Below, one piece after another: positions 51,677 through 60,857 of a stretch of DNA of 64,000 bases; the stretch's first letter is position 1; every line of letters starts with the position of its first letter. Source of the stretch: Candidatus Saccharimonadota bacterium (GTDB taxonomy: Bacteria > Patescibacteriota > Saccharimonadia > Saccharimonadales > UBA4665); assembly GCA_013289705.1 (NCBI GenBank), contig JABCZM010000007.1:1-64000 (forward strand), written 5' to 3'. The notes beneath the pieces are model-generated. The model ran no database searches and was not told the origin of the DNA. It saw only the letters and a list, made by a program, of their open reading frames with translations. The translations under genes were made by a program, and so were the position numbers.

Positions 51677-52264
51677 ATGAGAAATATTCTAGCCGTTATC
51701 GCCGGTCTGATATCAATCATCGCCACCTTGCCGTATATTCGCGACACCCTGAAGGGCAAGACGCACCCAAATATTGTCACGTGGCTTACATGGGGGTTGT
51801 TGAGCGGTATCACGGCTGTTGCCGCACTGTCCGGTGGCGCGAACCAGACGGCGATATTTGCAGGGGCTTTGGCTCTATGTAACATTGGAATTGTGATTGC
51901 TGGCTTGCGCTACGGTGTCAAACGCTATACTCGCTTTGATATTGTGTGCCAAATCTTAGCAATTGTTGGGGTTGTGCTATGGCGCGTTACGAATGATCCG
52001 GCCTTGGCGGTTTTATTCAATATAATCAGCGATTTAATTGGTGCTTTGCCGACCTATCGACATATCTGGCGCAAGCCTCGCGAAGAAACGCTGACCACGT
52101 TCATTGTCGCTACGGGCTCATCGGTATTGGTGATTATTTCATTGGCACGATTTGATTTTATCTCGTTCGCCTACCCATTCTACATACTTGCTAGCTGTCT
52201 GTCGTTCGCGCTGCTTATTGTGTATTCCCGGCGTAAATTTGCCTTAAATGCCTCAGACGAGTAG
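51677..52264 (+). CDS. Multi-pass membrane protein, 195 residues
   Basis: About six hydrophobic helices, opening MRNILAVIAGLISIIATLPYIRDTLKGKTHPNIVTWLTWGLL, which resembles PQ-loop-like small permeases. TATGAT at 51665-51670 is 6 bases from ATG 51677; a longer frame from 51602 would overlap the hydrolase. The gene at 63788 encodes a similar N-terminus (paralog). Confidence 0.78.
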   Translation: MRNILAVIAGLISIIATLPYIRDTLKGKTHPNIVTWLTWGLLSGITAVAALSGGANQTAIFAGALALCNIGIVIAGLRYGVKRYTRFDIVCQILAIVGVVLWRVTNDPALAVLFNIISDLIGALPTYRHIWRKPREETLTTFIVATGSSVLVIISLARFDFISFAYPFYILASCLSFALLIVYSRRKFALNASDE

Positions 52265-52266
52265 TT

Positions 52267-52812
52267 ATGAGAATTCTAAGACGTACACAATTTGGCAATC
52301 CGATTTTACGGCAGCCAACCCGTGAATTAAGCCATGAAGAAATAGTGTCGACCAAGGTCAAAGATTTTGTGGTAAATATGCGGTATACGCTGGAAAGCAA
52401 GGGTTACGGCGTAGGTTTAGCGGCACCACAAGTGGGGAAGGCGGTTGCAATCACGGTTATTGGTATCAAGCCAACGCCATCACGCCCAGATAATCCAGTG
52501 ATTAATCTAGTACTCATCAACCCAAAAATTATCAAAAAATACGGATCTAAAAAAACAATGTGGGAAGGTTGTATTAGCTTTGGTGATACTAAGAATTTTC
52601 CGTATGCCCAAGTCCCACGTTACAAAAAAATTCGCGTGCAATGGATTGATGAAATGGCCAAAACACACGAAGAAGATTTTGAAGGTATTACCGCACACGT
52701 TTTACAGCATGAAATCGATCACTTGAACGGTGTATTATTTGTCGACCGAGTTAAGGACACGAAATCATATATAACCATCGCAGAATACAAGAAGCGTTTT
52801 CTTAAATCCTAG
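52267..52812 (+). CDS. def: Peptide deformylase
   Basis: 181 residues. The three active-site motifs are GVGLAAPQVG, EGCISFG (metal Cys) and LQHEIDHLNG (metal His, catalytic Glu). It removes the formyl group from nascent proteins. It follows the membrane-protein gene by 2 bases. Confidence 0.95.
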   Translation: MRILRRTQFGNPILRQPTRELSHEEIVSTKVKDFVVNMRYTLESKGYGVGLAAPQVGKAVAITVIGIKPTPSRPDNPVINLVLINPKIIKKYGSKKTMWEGCISFGDTKNFPYAQVPRYKKIRVQWIDEMAKTHEEDFEGITAHVLQHEIDHLNGVLFVDRVKDTKSYITIAEYKKRFLKS

Positions 52813-52827
52813 TGGTATGATAAAAGC

Positions 52828-53532
52828 ATGAAACATATTTTGGTAACGGGCGGTGCAAAAGGTATTGGTAGGGCAATTGTTGAAGCGTTGGCTGCAGCTG
52901 CTGAATATAAAATAACAGCGACATATTTTGGTAGCAATGCGGCGGCAGACGAGATTGCAGCAAGCTATCCGGCGGTGCGATTTGTAAAAGTAGATTTGCA
53001 AGACAGGCAAGCACTCGCAGCCTTCATTACTGATCTGCTCGCAGCTGAGCCGATCGATGTACTAGTCAATAACGCCGGCCTGTATGTCGGAAAGCCATTT
53101 GAAAATATGACGTTAGACGAGGTATTCCAGCAGATTGATCTGAATTTTACCGCGCCAACTCAACTGATCCATGGTTTGCTGCCATTACTCAAAAAAGCCA
53201 AAGCACCGCTGATTATTAATATTTCTTCGCAGGCCGTTCACGAACGAATCTCTGGCGAGGCAATGTACACTGCCGTGAAGACTGCGCTTTCGACGCTAGC
53301 GTATGTGTTACGGGCAGAGCTTAATCCAGAAGGTGTCCGGTTTGTGACGGTCGAGCCGTTTGGCGTAAACACCTATGGTTTGGATGAGCCAAGTTCGATG
53401 ATCCTGCCGGAAGAGCTGGCAAAAATGGTGCTGTATGCCATTGAAATGCCCGATCATTTACAGCTCGACAACCTAGGAATTAGTCACCTCAAGCAATCTC
53501 GCCCCGATTATCCGGATTGGATTGAGCAGTAG
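52828..53532 (+). CDS. Short-chain dehydrogenase/reductase
   Basis: 234 residues with TGGAKGIGRAI (NAD(P) binding), NNAGLYVGKP, the Ser in INISSQA and the Tyr-x-x-x-Lys in MYTAVKTAL. Substrate unknown. TATGAT at 52816-52821 lies 6 bases from the ATG. Confidence 0.92.
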   Translation: MKHILVTGGAKGIGRAIVEALAAAAEYKITATYFGSNAAADEIAASYPAVRFVKVDLQDRQALAAFITDLLAAEPIDVLVNNAGLYVGKPFENMTLDEVFQQIDLNFTAPTQLIHGLLPLLKKAKAPLIINISSQAVHERISGEAMYTAVKTALSTLAYVLRAELNPEGVRFVTVEPFGVNTYGLDEPSSMILPEELAKMVLYAIEMPDHLQLDNLGISHLKQSRPDYPDWIEQ

Positions 53533-53533
53533 C

Positions 53534-54172
53534 ATGAAGCTTTTACTGACGTCGGCAGGAATTACGAAACGAACAATTGCCGAGACGCTTGGTGACTTAG
53601 TTGGCAAGTCGGCCAGCGAAACAAAAGTTGCATTTGTGCCGACTGCCGCCAATGCGCAGGATGGCAATAAAGATTGGTTTATTAATCAATTTTTAAACTT
53701 ATGGCGCTTTGGCTATAACTGGATTGATGTGGTTGACCCGAGTGCGTCGGGGGTTGATTGGCAGGCCCGCTTGGCGGTAGTCGATGTCATTTTGGTAAGT
53801 GGTGGTAGTACCTTTCATTTGCTTGATCAGTGCCGCAAAACTGGTTTTGATAGTTGGCTTAATAAACATCTGCAAGACAAAGTCTATGTTGGTATCAGTG
53901 CCGGTACGATCATTGCCGCGCCGACAATTGAAGTTGCAATGTTACCACCCGCAGATGCAAATCCTACTGGTTTAACAGATCTAACTGGCTTTAATTGGGT
54001 GGATTTTGAAATCGAGCCGCACTGCGACAAAGATCGATTTTCCGAAGTCAAAACATACGCATCGACCAAAAATCATTCTGTCTATGCCATTGACGACCAA
54101 ACTGCCATAAAAGTTGTCGACGGCGAGGTTGAAATTGTGAGCGAAGGCAGTTGGCAAGTATTTAATGCCTAA
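53534..54172 (+). CDS. S51-family peptidase-like protein (PepE type)
   Basis: About 212 residues. LLLTSAGITKRTI, ILVSGGSTFHLLDQC and VGISAGTIIAAPTIE with the nucleophile Ser match the dipeptidase E/cyanophycinase-type class I amidotransferase-fold peptidases. I use ATG 53534; a GTG-like frame opening at 53522 overlaps the SDR gene. It probably cleaves aspartyl dipeptides. Confidence 0.85.
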   Translation: MKLLLTSAGITKRTIAETLGDLVGKSASETKVAFVPTAANAQDGNKDWFINQFLNLWRFGYNWIDVVDPSASGVDWQARLAVVDVILVSGGSTFHLLDQCRKTGFDSWLNKHLQDKVYVGISAGTIIAAPTIEVAMLPPADANPTGLTDLTGFNWVDFEIEPHCDKDRFSEVKTYASTKNHSVYAIDDQTAIKVVDGEVEIVSEGSWQVFNA

Positions 54173-54181
54173 GTATTGCTT

Positions 54182-54874
54182 ATGATAATTCCAAAGACCA
54201 TCAAAGCGATTGCTTGGGATCTTGACGGCACGCTTTTAAATAGCTTTGGAATCTACTCGGACATTTTGCGTCGTTTGGCTCCGACTTTTGGCTTACCAGT
54301 TCCAACATCAGAAATGTTGTTAATGAATTTTCATGGCCAACTACACGAATCTATCAATGGTACATTTGGTGGTCTCAATGACGACACCCTTAAAAAATTC
54401 GAAAATCAATTTTTGATCGAACAAAATGCTTACTATGTACATATTGATCAGCACTTGTTGGAAGATGCAATTATACTAGCGGATAAAGCTACGGCAGCCT
54501 CCCTTAAGCAGGTAATTGTGACAAATCGGGCACATACTGGCCGTGACAGGGCAAGCCCTCGGAACATTGTGGAACAGTCGGTATTAAGACAACATATCCA
54601 TCATATTATTTGTGGTGATGAGTCTGGCGATTACCATAAACCTGACCCGAGAGTATTTGGTGACTTATTTGAGCGTTGGCAAATTAAGCCCGCCGAACTC
54701 CTGGTTATTGGCGACCAATATGTTGACGCGCAATTGGCGCTTAACAGCGGCTCCAGGGCAATTATTGTTTCCCGCGAAGTTGACCAGCCCGCTCATCTTG
54801 ATACATTGCCAACTGGCTGGCAAAACCACGTGGCCGTTGTCAAGAGCCTTCACAGTATTACATTTGACGCTTAA
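54182..54874 (+). CDS. HAD-superfamily hydrolase
   Basis: About 230 residues. AIAWDLDGTLLNSFG carries the nucleophile Asp, VTNRAHTG the second motif and LVIGDQYVDAQLALNSGS the last. Phosphoglycolate-phosphatase-like; substrate unknown. Start ATG 54182 (a TTG lies 6 bases before). Confidence 0.88.
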   Translation: MIIPKTIKAIAWDLDGTLLNSFGIYSDILRRLAPTFGLPVPTSEMLLMNFHGQLHESINGTFGGLNDDTLKKFENQFLIEQNAYYVHIDQHLLEDAIILADKATAASLKQVIVTNRAHTGRDRASPRNIVEQSVLRQHIHHIICGDESGDYHKPDPRVFGDLFERWQIKPAELLVIGDQYVDAQLALNSGSRAIIVSREVDQPAHLDTLPTGWQNHVAVVKSLHSITFDA

Positions 54875-54961
54875 GGTTTGCCAATTTTACAGCAGATTTT
54901 TGGGCAGCCGACTTGTAGAATGTATGGAGATTATTAGATCAGAATAGGGAAGTGACCAAAT

Positions 54962-56065
54962 ATGAGCGAAAAAGATGCCGATACGATAATTGCCGGACAA
55001 GATGACGTAGCGGTTGAGCCAGCAGCAGCGCTAAGCAAGCAAGACAGGCCAGCAGATATCCTGGCTCCAGATGCCATGGAAGACGCAAACTATGTCGAGA
55101 CTGATGTGTTTGCCTGGGCTAATAATTTGGTGCAATACAAAGATGAACTAAAGATCGACCTGTTTTTCTTTAATAAAAATTATACAGTGTACAAGACCAC
55201 GCGTAGCAAGGTTTTAGACAAGCAGATGGAGCCGATTTTCATCGACGAAATTTTGGAATACATGCTGGAAGGTGCCGACAATGGGCTGATTGTGCGTGGC
55301 TTCGAAGATGCCGAGGCCGAAGAAAATGTGCTGATGCGCACGCGGCTCAAGAATGTCGAAAAGGCCAAAGAAACGCTCAACTGGCTTAAAACCCAGATGC
55401 ACGAAATTGAACTGTTCAATGACGAAGAGCACGATATTAAGCGCATGAAAGGCGTGATTGCGCGTGTGAGTCACGAAGGGACGGACAAATCTTTTTACGT
55501 TATTAAACAGCTTCCGCAATCACAAATTATTCGCGGGAAAACTGGCTGGATGCTGCGCGAAGGCAAGTTTGTGCCGTTTGATGCCGAAGCGGCACTGCGG
55601 ATTCCAACCGATAACCAATTGCTAGTTTTAGATCAAGACATGTACGTGTTCAACCAGTCAAAACTCAAGACACTGTTTGGCTACGACGCCAAAGAAGCTA
55701 GCATTGCCGAAGCTAAAGTGCGTGAAATCGAACAGTTTTTCCGGCTGAGCTTTGCCGAAGGTTTAAGCTTGCAATCACTTGTGAAAGGCAACCGGGCAAC
55801 CATTAAAAAACTGCAAAAAATTCAGCCAAGCTTGGTCAAGCAAGAAGATCTGGTTGATCATGGCGAAGAGCTTGATATAGGCCTGATGACCGACGAATCC
55901 GGAGCGATTATTATCATGGACGAGAAAGACCTGACGCGCTTCGTGAACCTGTTAAATGACGATTATGTTGAATCACCGATGACGGGATTGCGCTACGAAA
56001 TTAAGAGTAAGCGCTTACTAAAACCACCAAGCGACGATGATCTTTTAAAGCAGCTTGGAGCCTAG
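54962..56065 (+). CDS. DUF4868 (KwaB-like) family protein, tentative
   Basis: 367 residues. The middle and C-terminal parts (FYVIKQLPQSQIIRGKTGWMLREGKFVPFD, LLVLDQDMYVFNQSKLKTLFGYD, then VREIEQFFRLSF) resemble the DUF4868 domain that defines KwaB of the Kiwa antiphage pair. No KwaA membrane partner is adjacent; an RNase H gene follows. An independent housekeeping role is equally possible. Confidence 0.5.
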   Translation: MSEKDADTIIAGQDDVAVEPAAALSKQDRPADILAPDAMEDANYVETDVFAWANNLVQYKDELKIDLFFFNKNYTVYKTTRSKVLDKQMEPIFIDEILEYMLEGADNGLIVRGFEDAEAEENVLMRTRLKNVEKAKETLNWLKTQMHEIELFNDEEHDIKRMKGVIARVSHEGTDKSFYVIKQLPQSQIIRGKTGWMLREGKFVPFDAEAALRIPTDNQLLVLDQDMYVFNQSKLKTLFGYDAKEASIAEAKVREIEQFFRLSFAEGLSLQSLVKGNRATIKKLQKIQPSLVKQEDLVDHGEELDIGLMTDESGAIIIMDEKDLTRFVNLLNDDYVESPMTGLRYEIKSKRLLKPPSDDDLLKQLGA

Positions 56066-56072
56066 CAGTGCA

Positions 56073-56498
56073 ATGATTACGTATTACACCGATGGCAGCT
56101 GCGAACCGAACCCAGGCACGGGCGGCTTCGCGGTGATTAAAGAGATGAAGCCAGCAGTGCTGGGTGGCGAGCACGAAACAACTAACATCCGGATGGAAGG
56201 TTTGGCGATTATTGCAGCACTCAAAGATGCAAACGGTGAGGCCTGCGAAATCTATAGTGATAGCGAATTTTGGATCAAGGTCATTACCGTCTGGTCGCTG
56301 CCATGGGAAACTAACGGCTGGAAGAAAAAAGGTGGCCCCATCAAAAATCTCGATATTGTGCGGGAAGTTTGCCCGCTGTACCGTGCCTCGAAGGCCACGC
56401 TCATCTGGGTACGCGGCCACAATAATGACCCAGGCAACGAACTAGCCGACCATTGGGCCAATGAAGCGCGTAGGCAGCAACTGACAAAAAGGGTATAA
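56073..56498 (+). CDS. Ribonuclease HI-like protein
   Basis: About 141 residues. YTDGSCEPNPGTGGFAVI, RMEGLAIIAAL, IYSDSEFW and VRGHNNDPGNELADHWANEA give the four acidic active-site residues of RNase HI. It cuts RNA in RNA-DNA hybrids. ATG 56073 is used; the frame opening at 56055 overlaps the previous gene. Confidence 0.9.
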   Translation: MITYYTDGSCEPNPGTGGFAVIKEMKPAVLGGEHETTNIRMEGLAIIAALKDANGEACEIYSDSEFWIKVITVWSLPWETNGWKKKGGPIKNLDIVREVCPLYRASKATLIWVRGHNNDPGNELADHWANEARRQQLTKRV

Positions 56499-56599
56499 GT
56501 ACCTCTGTGTAGCTGGCTTGGTCTTGCGGGTGGGACTATACTTAAAGTAGAAACAAAGAGCGTTTAAACAACCGACAACTTTAAGCGGAGGAGGTGAAT

Positions 56600-56974
56600 A
56601 TGTTAAGTAATTTTAATGTTAGCCCAGTGCTGGCAGTGAAGGACTTGGCGAGCGCAACACAATTCTACGGCGGCGTGCTGGGCCTGCAACCAGCCACAGA
56701 AAACGATTACGAAATCTACTACAAAACAGGCGGCGGTACATTAGAAGTGTACGTATCAAGTTATGCCGGTACCAATCAAGCCACTGCGGCGACCTGGGAA
56801 GTAACCGGTATCGAAACATTAGTGAGTGACCTCAAAGACAAAGGTATTAATTTTGAACACTACGATATGCCCGGTGCCAAGCTAGAGGGTGATATCCATG
56901 TCATGGAGGGTATGAAAGCCGCCTGGTTCAAGGATCCGGATGGCAATATTCTATGCCTACACCAGGGCAGCTAG
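56600..56974 (+). CDS. VOC-family (glyoxalase/bleomycin-resistance-like) protein
   Basis: 124 residues: VSPVLAVKDLASATQFYGGVLGL and the end AAWFKDPDGNILCLHQ match the VOC fold. Strong GGAGGAGGTGAAT precedes ATG 56600, one of the best Shine-Dalgarno sites in the window. Metal ligands of a true glyoxalase are not obvious. Confidence 0.88.
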   Translation: MLSNFNVSPVLAVKDLASATQFYGGVLGLQPATENDYEIYYKTGGGTLEVYVSSYAGTNQATAATWEVTGIETLVSDLKDKGINFEHYDMPGAKLEGDIHVMEGMKAAWFKDPDGNILCLHQGS

Positions 56975-57006
56975 GGTCAGCCGTGCGAATTTGCTATGAT
57001 TAAGTT

Positions 57007-57600
57007 ATGAACCCAAAACAAAAATCCGGCCAGAAGCCCAACGTCTACGCCTTTATTGATAGCCAGAACCTCAATGTGGGTACCCAGAAATTTGGCTGGA
57101 AGATGAACTGGGCTCGTTTTCGCATCTTTTTGGCGGAAGAGTACAACGTCACGAAGGCCTTTATGTTCATCGGCTATATTCCCGAAAACGAAGGTCTGTA
57201 CGATCAGATGCACGATGCCGGATTCTTAGTAGTATTGAAGCCAACATTCGATATGACGCGCCTGCAGCCAGAAGCTCCCAAAGAAGTTAAAGAACCTGAA
57301 CCCGGCGCTGAGCCGGAAGAGAAAAAGCCGGTGAAGGGCAATATCGATGCCGATCTAGTCCTATGGACCATGAAAGAATTAAAAAATTACGACAAAGCCA
57401 TCATTGTATCTGGTGACGGTGACTTTTACTCCCTGGTAGAATACCTTGAAGCTGAACACAAATTGTTACACCTGCTGACGCCAAGCGGCCATTATTCACA
57501 GCTCTACAACAAGTACGAACAGTATGTCGTACGGCTGGATAACTTCAAACGAACGCTGGCATATCGCACAACCGCCCATCGCCGACCATCAAAAAAATAA
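57007..57600 (+). CDS. NYN-domain (LabA/DUF88) ribonuclease-like protein
   Basis: 197 residues. VYAFIDSQNLNVGTQKF begins the NYN fold, DADLVLWTMKEL and IIVSGDGDFYSLVEYL provide the conserved Asp. A charged linker (PEPGAEPEEKKP) interrupts the domain. Likely an RNase or nucleotide-binding regulator. TATGAT at 56995-57000 is 6 bases from the ATG. Confidence 0.88.
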   Translation: MNPKQKSGQKPNVYAFIDSQNLNVGTQKFGWKMNWARFRIFLAEEYNVTKAFMFIGYIPENEGLYDQMHDAGFLVVLKPTFDMTRLQPEAPKEVKEPEPGAEPEEKKPVKGNIDADLVLWTMKELKNYDKAIIVSGDGDFYSLVEYLEAEHKLLHLLTPSGHYSQLYNKYEQYVVRLDNFKRTLAYRTTAHRRPSKK

Positions 57601-57651
57601 GGCAACCTCGCGCTGTGGCCAAAACCACCCCAGGCCAGCTATACTAGCCGT

Positions 57652-58221
57652 ATGACTCAACAAAATTCCCCAGTTCTATACAAGCAATTGATCGCCAGCG
57701 ATACACAAGTCGAAGCGCGTATCGAAGAACTGGCCGCCGAAATAATCAAGTGTTATAAAACCAAAAAACCTCTTTTCATTTGTTTATTGCGGGGCGGTGC
57801 GCCATTTGCCAGTCGCTTGATGTTTGCAATTACACGCCAGGATCCTTATTTTTATCCAGAACTCGACTACTTGACGGTTAAAACGTATGGCGATGCTCAA
57901 ACAGACAAGCCGCCAGCACTGATTATGGATTTATCGCCTAGCACCAAGGCGGCTGGCCGACTGGTAATTTTGCTCGACGACGTACTAGATAAGGGAGTTA
58001 CGGCCGATTTTGCCCATCGTCACTTGATGGAAAAACATGCTGTCGCAGAAGTTGATTGCGTGGTGCTTATCCAAAAAAATCGTGAGCGCAAAGTGTATCG
58101 CACGGCAACGTTGTTTGGCTTTGAGTCGCCAGCGGATTGGCTAACGGGCATGGGGTTGGATGATTCTCGCATTGCCCATGAAGCCAATCGCTGGGCAGGC
58201 TACGTTGCGATTGCCAATTAA
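57652..58221 (+). CDS. hpt: Hypoxanthine phosphoribosyltransferase-like protein
   Basis: 189 residues of the type I phosphoribosyltransferase fold: CLLRGGAPFASRLM, LDYLTVKTYGD and the PRPP loop VILLDDVLDKGVTADF. It salvages hypoxanthine/guanine. TATACT at 57640-57645 is 6 bases from the ATG. Confidence 0.85.
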   Translation: MTQQNSPVLYKQLIASDTQVEARIEELAAEIIKCYKTKKPLFICLLRGGAPFASRLMFAITRQDPYFYPELDYLTVKTYGDAQTDKPPALIMDLSPSTKAAGRLVILLDDVLDKGVTADFAHRHLMEKHAVAEVDCVVLIQKNRERKVYRTATLFGFESPADWLTGMGLDDSRIAHEANRWAGYVAIAN

Positions 58222-58321
58222 GCTAAAGTTGTCGTAAAACACAGTCCTTTATTACCAATTTATTGCCTGAAACCTTTTAAGCTGTACGCTTTGGCTGGCA
58301 AGGTGCTACAATCGGAGGTCT

Positions 58322-60112
58322 ATGAGGCAGACACAAGCACTACGGGTTATGTTGGACGGGGAATCGGTTTTTTTAACTGGTGCACCTGGTGCTGGCAAAA
58401 CATACGTTTTAAATGAGTTTATTCATCGTGCTACCAAACTAGGCAAGACCGTCGCTGTTACGGCCAGCACGGGCATCGCCGCCACGCACATTGGTGGAAC
58501 AACAATTCATTCATGGTCTGGACTGGGCATTCGTGACCGGTTGAATGAATACGACCGGCAATGGCTAAAGGCAAACGATAAATTACGCAAACGCTACAAT
58601 GCTGCCGATGTTCTGGTAATAGACGAGATTTCGATGCTCCACGGTGCGCGGCTCGACATGGTCAATGAAGCCTGCAAAATTTTACGTGATAGCGATAGGC
58701 CGTTTGGTGGTTTGCAAGTTATTTTGGTAGGTGATTTATTCCAGTTGCCACCAGTCACGCGGGGAAGCGAGCTGCTTGATTTTGCCCATACTTCGGCTGC
58801 TTGGCACGAACTTGCGCCAAAAATCTGTTACATCACCGAGCAGCATCGTCAGGCGGGTGATGCCTTGCTTGACGTGCTCGAAGCCATGCGTCGTGGCCAA
58901 CTCGAAGATGTACACGCCGAAGCCTTGCAGGAGCGGCTTGGCCAAAAACCAGACGAATCCGCACCAGTGACCAGGCTCTATGCTCACAATATCGATGTCG
59001 AAAGCATTAACCAAAAGCATCTTGCAGCTATAAGTTCTGATACAAAATTGTATACAATGCAAACCAAGGGTACTGCTGCTAAGGTAGAGCAGCTTACCAA
59101 AAGTGTTTTGGCCCCCGAAAAGCTTGAGCTCAAAATTGGTGCAGAAGTCATGTTTGTCGCCAATAATTTCGCGGCAGGCTTCGTCAATGGCAGTCGCGGT
59201 CAGGTAGTTCAGTTTAGTGACGGTATGCCACTTGTAAAGCTGCTAGCTACTAGCCGAATCATTAAAGTCGAACTACATAACTGGTCGTTAGTCGAAGATG
59301 ATCGCAAAAAAGCCGAAGTCTCGCAGCTACCGCTACGTTTAGCTTGGGCCATTACCATTCACAAAAGCCAGGGTATGAGCCTAGATGCCGCCGAGATTGA
59401 TCTGAGCAAGTCATTCACTCCTGGTATGGGCTATGTGGCCCTTAGTCGGGTTCGCAGCTTGCAAGGTGTGTATCTGACGGGCATAAATCATGTGGCACTG
59501 CAGCTCAATCCAACTATTTATGATTTTGATCGCCAGCTTCAAAAAGCCTCCAATACGTTGGCCGAACAAACTCTGGACGTTGCCGAAGAAATTGCGCCGC
59601 TTTCCGAATCCGAACCAGAAACAGAGCCAATCGAATATGACAAAGAACTATTCGAAAAACTCAAAACGTGGCGCCTCAGCCGAGCCGCCAACGACGGTGT
59701 ACCAGCCTATGTGGTTGCCCATAACACGACGTTAGAAGCGTTAGCTGCCCGCCGTCCTACGACAGCCCAACGACTCATGGGCATTAAAGGTTTTGGTCCA
59801 GGCAAACATACCAAATACGGTGATGACGTGCTAAAAATCATCCTCGATCATCTACCAGAAGAGGCAAGAGTAGCCCAAGCTGATGAACAACCCCAGGCTG
59901 AAACCCAAGCGGCCATACCCCGCGAAGAAAAAACCGCTGCCCTCAAAGCCGAGTATCCGCGCAGCGGCAAGCGCTGGACGCCCGAAGAAGACGCCCAGCT
60001 GCTCAAAGCATTCAAAGCTCACGAATCGCTGAATAAAGTCTGTGAAACCTTAGAACGCTCGCCGGGCAGCCTATGGGTAAAATTGGCGCAACTTCTCGAA
60101 AAAGAAAGCTAA
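58322..60112 (+). CDS. PIF1/RecD-like helicase with HRDC and SANT-like C-terminal domains
   Basis: 596 residues. Walker A GAPGAGKT at about 20-27, a DEAD-like box VLVIDEIS, and a UvrD/RecD-type C-terminal (RLAWAITIHKSQGMSLDAAEIDL) form the helicase. An HRDC-like domain follows (about 437-512: LFEKLKTWRLSRAANDGVPAYVV, MGIKGFGPGKHTKYG) and a short SANT/Myb-like end (KRWTPEEDAQLLKAFKAH). It probably unwinds DNA at forks or G-quadruplexes. TACAAT and GGAGG precede the ATG. Confidence 0.88.
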   Translation: MRQTQALRVMLDGESVFLTGAPGAGKTYVLNEFIHRATKLGKTVAVTASTGIAATHIGGTTIHSWSGLGIRDRLNEYDRQWLKANDKLRKRYNAADVLVIDEISMLHGARLDMVNEACKILRDSDRPFGGLQVILVGDLFQLPPVTRGSELLDFAHTSAAWHELAPKICYITEQHRQAGDALLDVLEAMRRGQLEDVHAEALQERLGQKPDESAPVTRLYAHNIDVESINQKHLAAISSDTKLYTMQTKGTAAKVEQLTKSVLAPEKLELKIGAEVMFVANNFAAGFVNGSRGQVVQFSDGMPLVKLLATSRIIKVELHNWSLVEDDRKKAEVSQLPLRLAWAITIHKSQGMSLDAAEIDLSKSFTPGMGYVALSRVRSLQGVYLTGINHVALQLNPTIYDFDRQLQKASNTLAEQTLDVAEEIAPLSESEPETEPIEYDKELFEKLKTWRLSRAANDGVPAYVVAHNTTLEALAARRPTTAQRLMGIKGFGPGKHTKYGDDVLKIILDHLPEEARVAQADEQPQAETQAAIPREEKTAALKAEYPRSGKRWTPEEDAQLLKAFKAHESLNKVCETLERSPGSLWVKLAQLLEKES

Positions 60113-60206
60113 TGGTACGTTGGGTTCTTCCGAATGGGCACTATTTGTTAGAATTATTGAGTGAGGCCAATGTACAAGGACTAACCCGAATTAGCAGGCA
60201 ACTCTG

Positions 60207-60857
60207 ATGATAGCAATTGATTTACACACTCATTCCACTGCATCGCCCGACGGCGGTCTACGGGCCGAAGACTACGACCGTATGTTTGCGCACAATAGCT
60301 TGCATGTTGTCGCGGTAACAGATCATAATTCGATTCAAATGGCGCTCGTGCTGCACAAAAAATTTGGTGAGCGCATCATTATTGGTGAGGAAGTCATGGC
60401 GCAGGAAGGTGAGATTATTGGTTTATATTTGCACAAAGCCATACCGGCGGGTTTGAGTGCCGTCGCTACAGCCCAGGCCATCAAACAGCAGGGTGGCCTG
60501 GTGTATATCCCGCACCCCTTCGAAACAGTCCGCAAAGGCTTACCGCTCGCCGTGCTCAATACCATTATCGACGCCGTCGACATTATCGAAACCCGTAACG
60601 GTAGGGCTATCTTTCAAAAATACGACAAGCAAGCTGTTGCTTGGTCGCAGGCTTACTACAAGCCTGGGGCTGCCAGCAGTGATGCTCATGGTCGCCATGG
60701 TTGGGGCAAAACCTACAGCCAAATTAGCGCTATGCCCAGCCGTGAAACACTCGTGAAACTCCTGCAAACCGCACAATACAGTCACGCATTTCCTGGCGTT
60801 CGAGCCATCCTGTACCCCAAATATAACAGATTAAAAGTCAAGAAAAACCATGCTTAA
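60207..60857 (+). CDS. PHP-domain phosphoesterase-like protein
   Basis: 216 residues: DLHTHSTASPDGGLRAEDY, AVTDHNSIQMAL, YIPHPFE and SSDAHGRHGWG supply metal-binding His and Asp residues of the PHP family (as in DNA polymerase III-associated phosphoesterases). It overlaps the CarS-like gene by 8 bases. Confidence 0.9.
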   Translation: MIAIDLHTHSTASPDGGLRAEDYDRMFAHNSLHVVAVTDHNSIQMALVLHKKFGERIIIGEEVMAQEGEIIGLYLHKAIPAGLSAVATAQAIKQQGGLVYIPHPFETVRKGLPLAVLNTIIDAVDIIETRNGRAIFQKYDKQAVAWSQAYYKPGAASSDAHGRHGWGKTYSQISAMPSRETLVKLLQTAQYSHAFPGVRAILYPKYNRLKVKKNHA

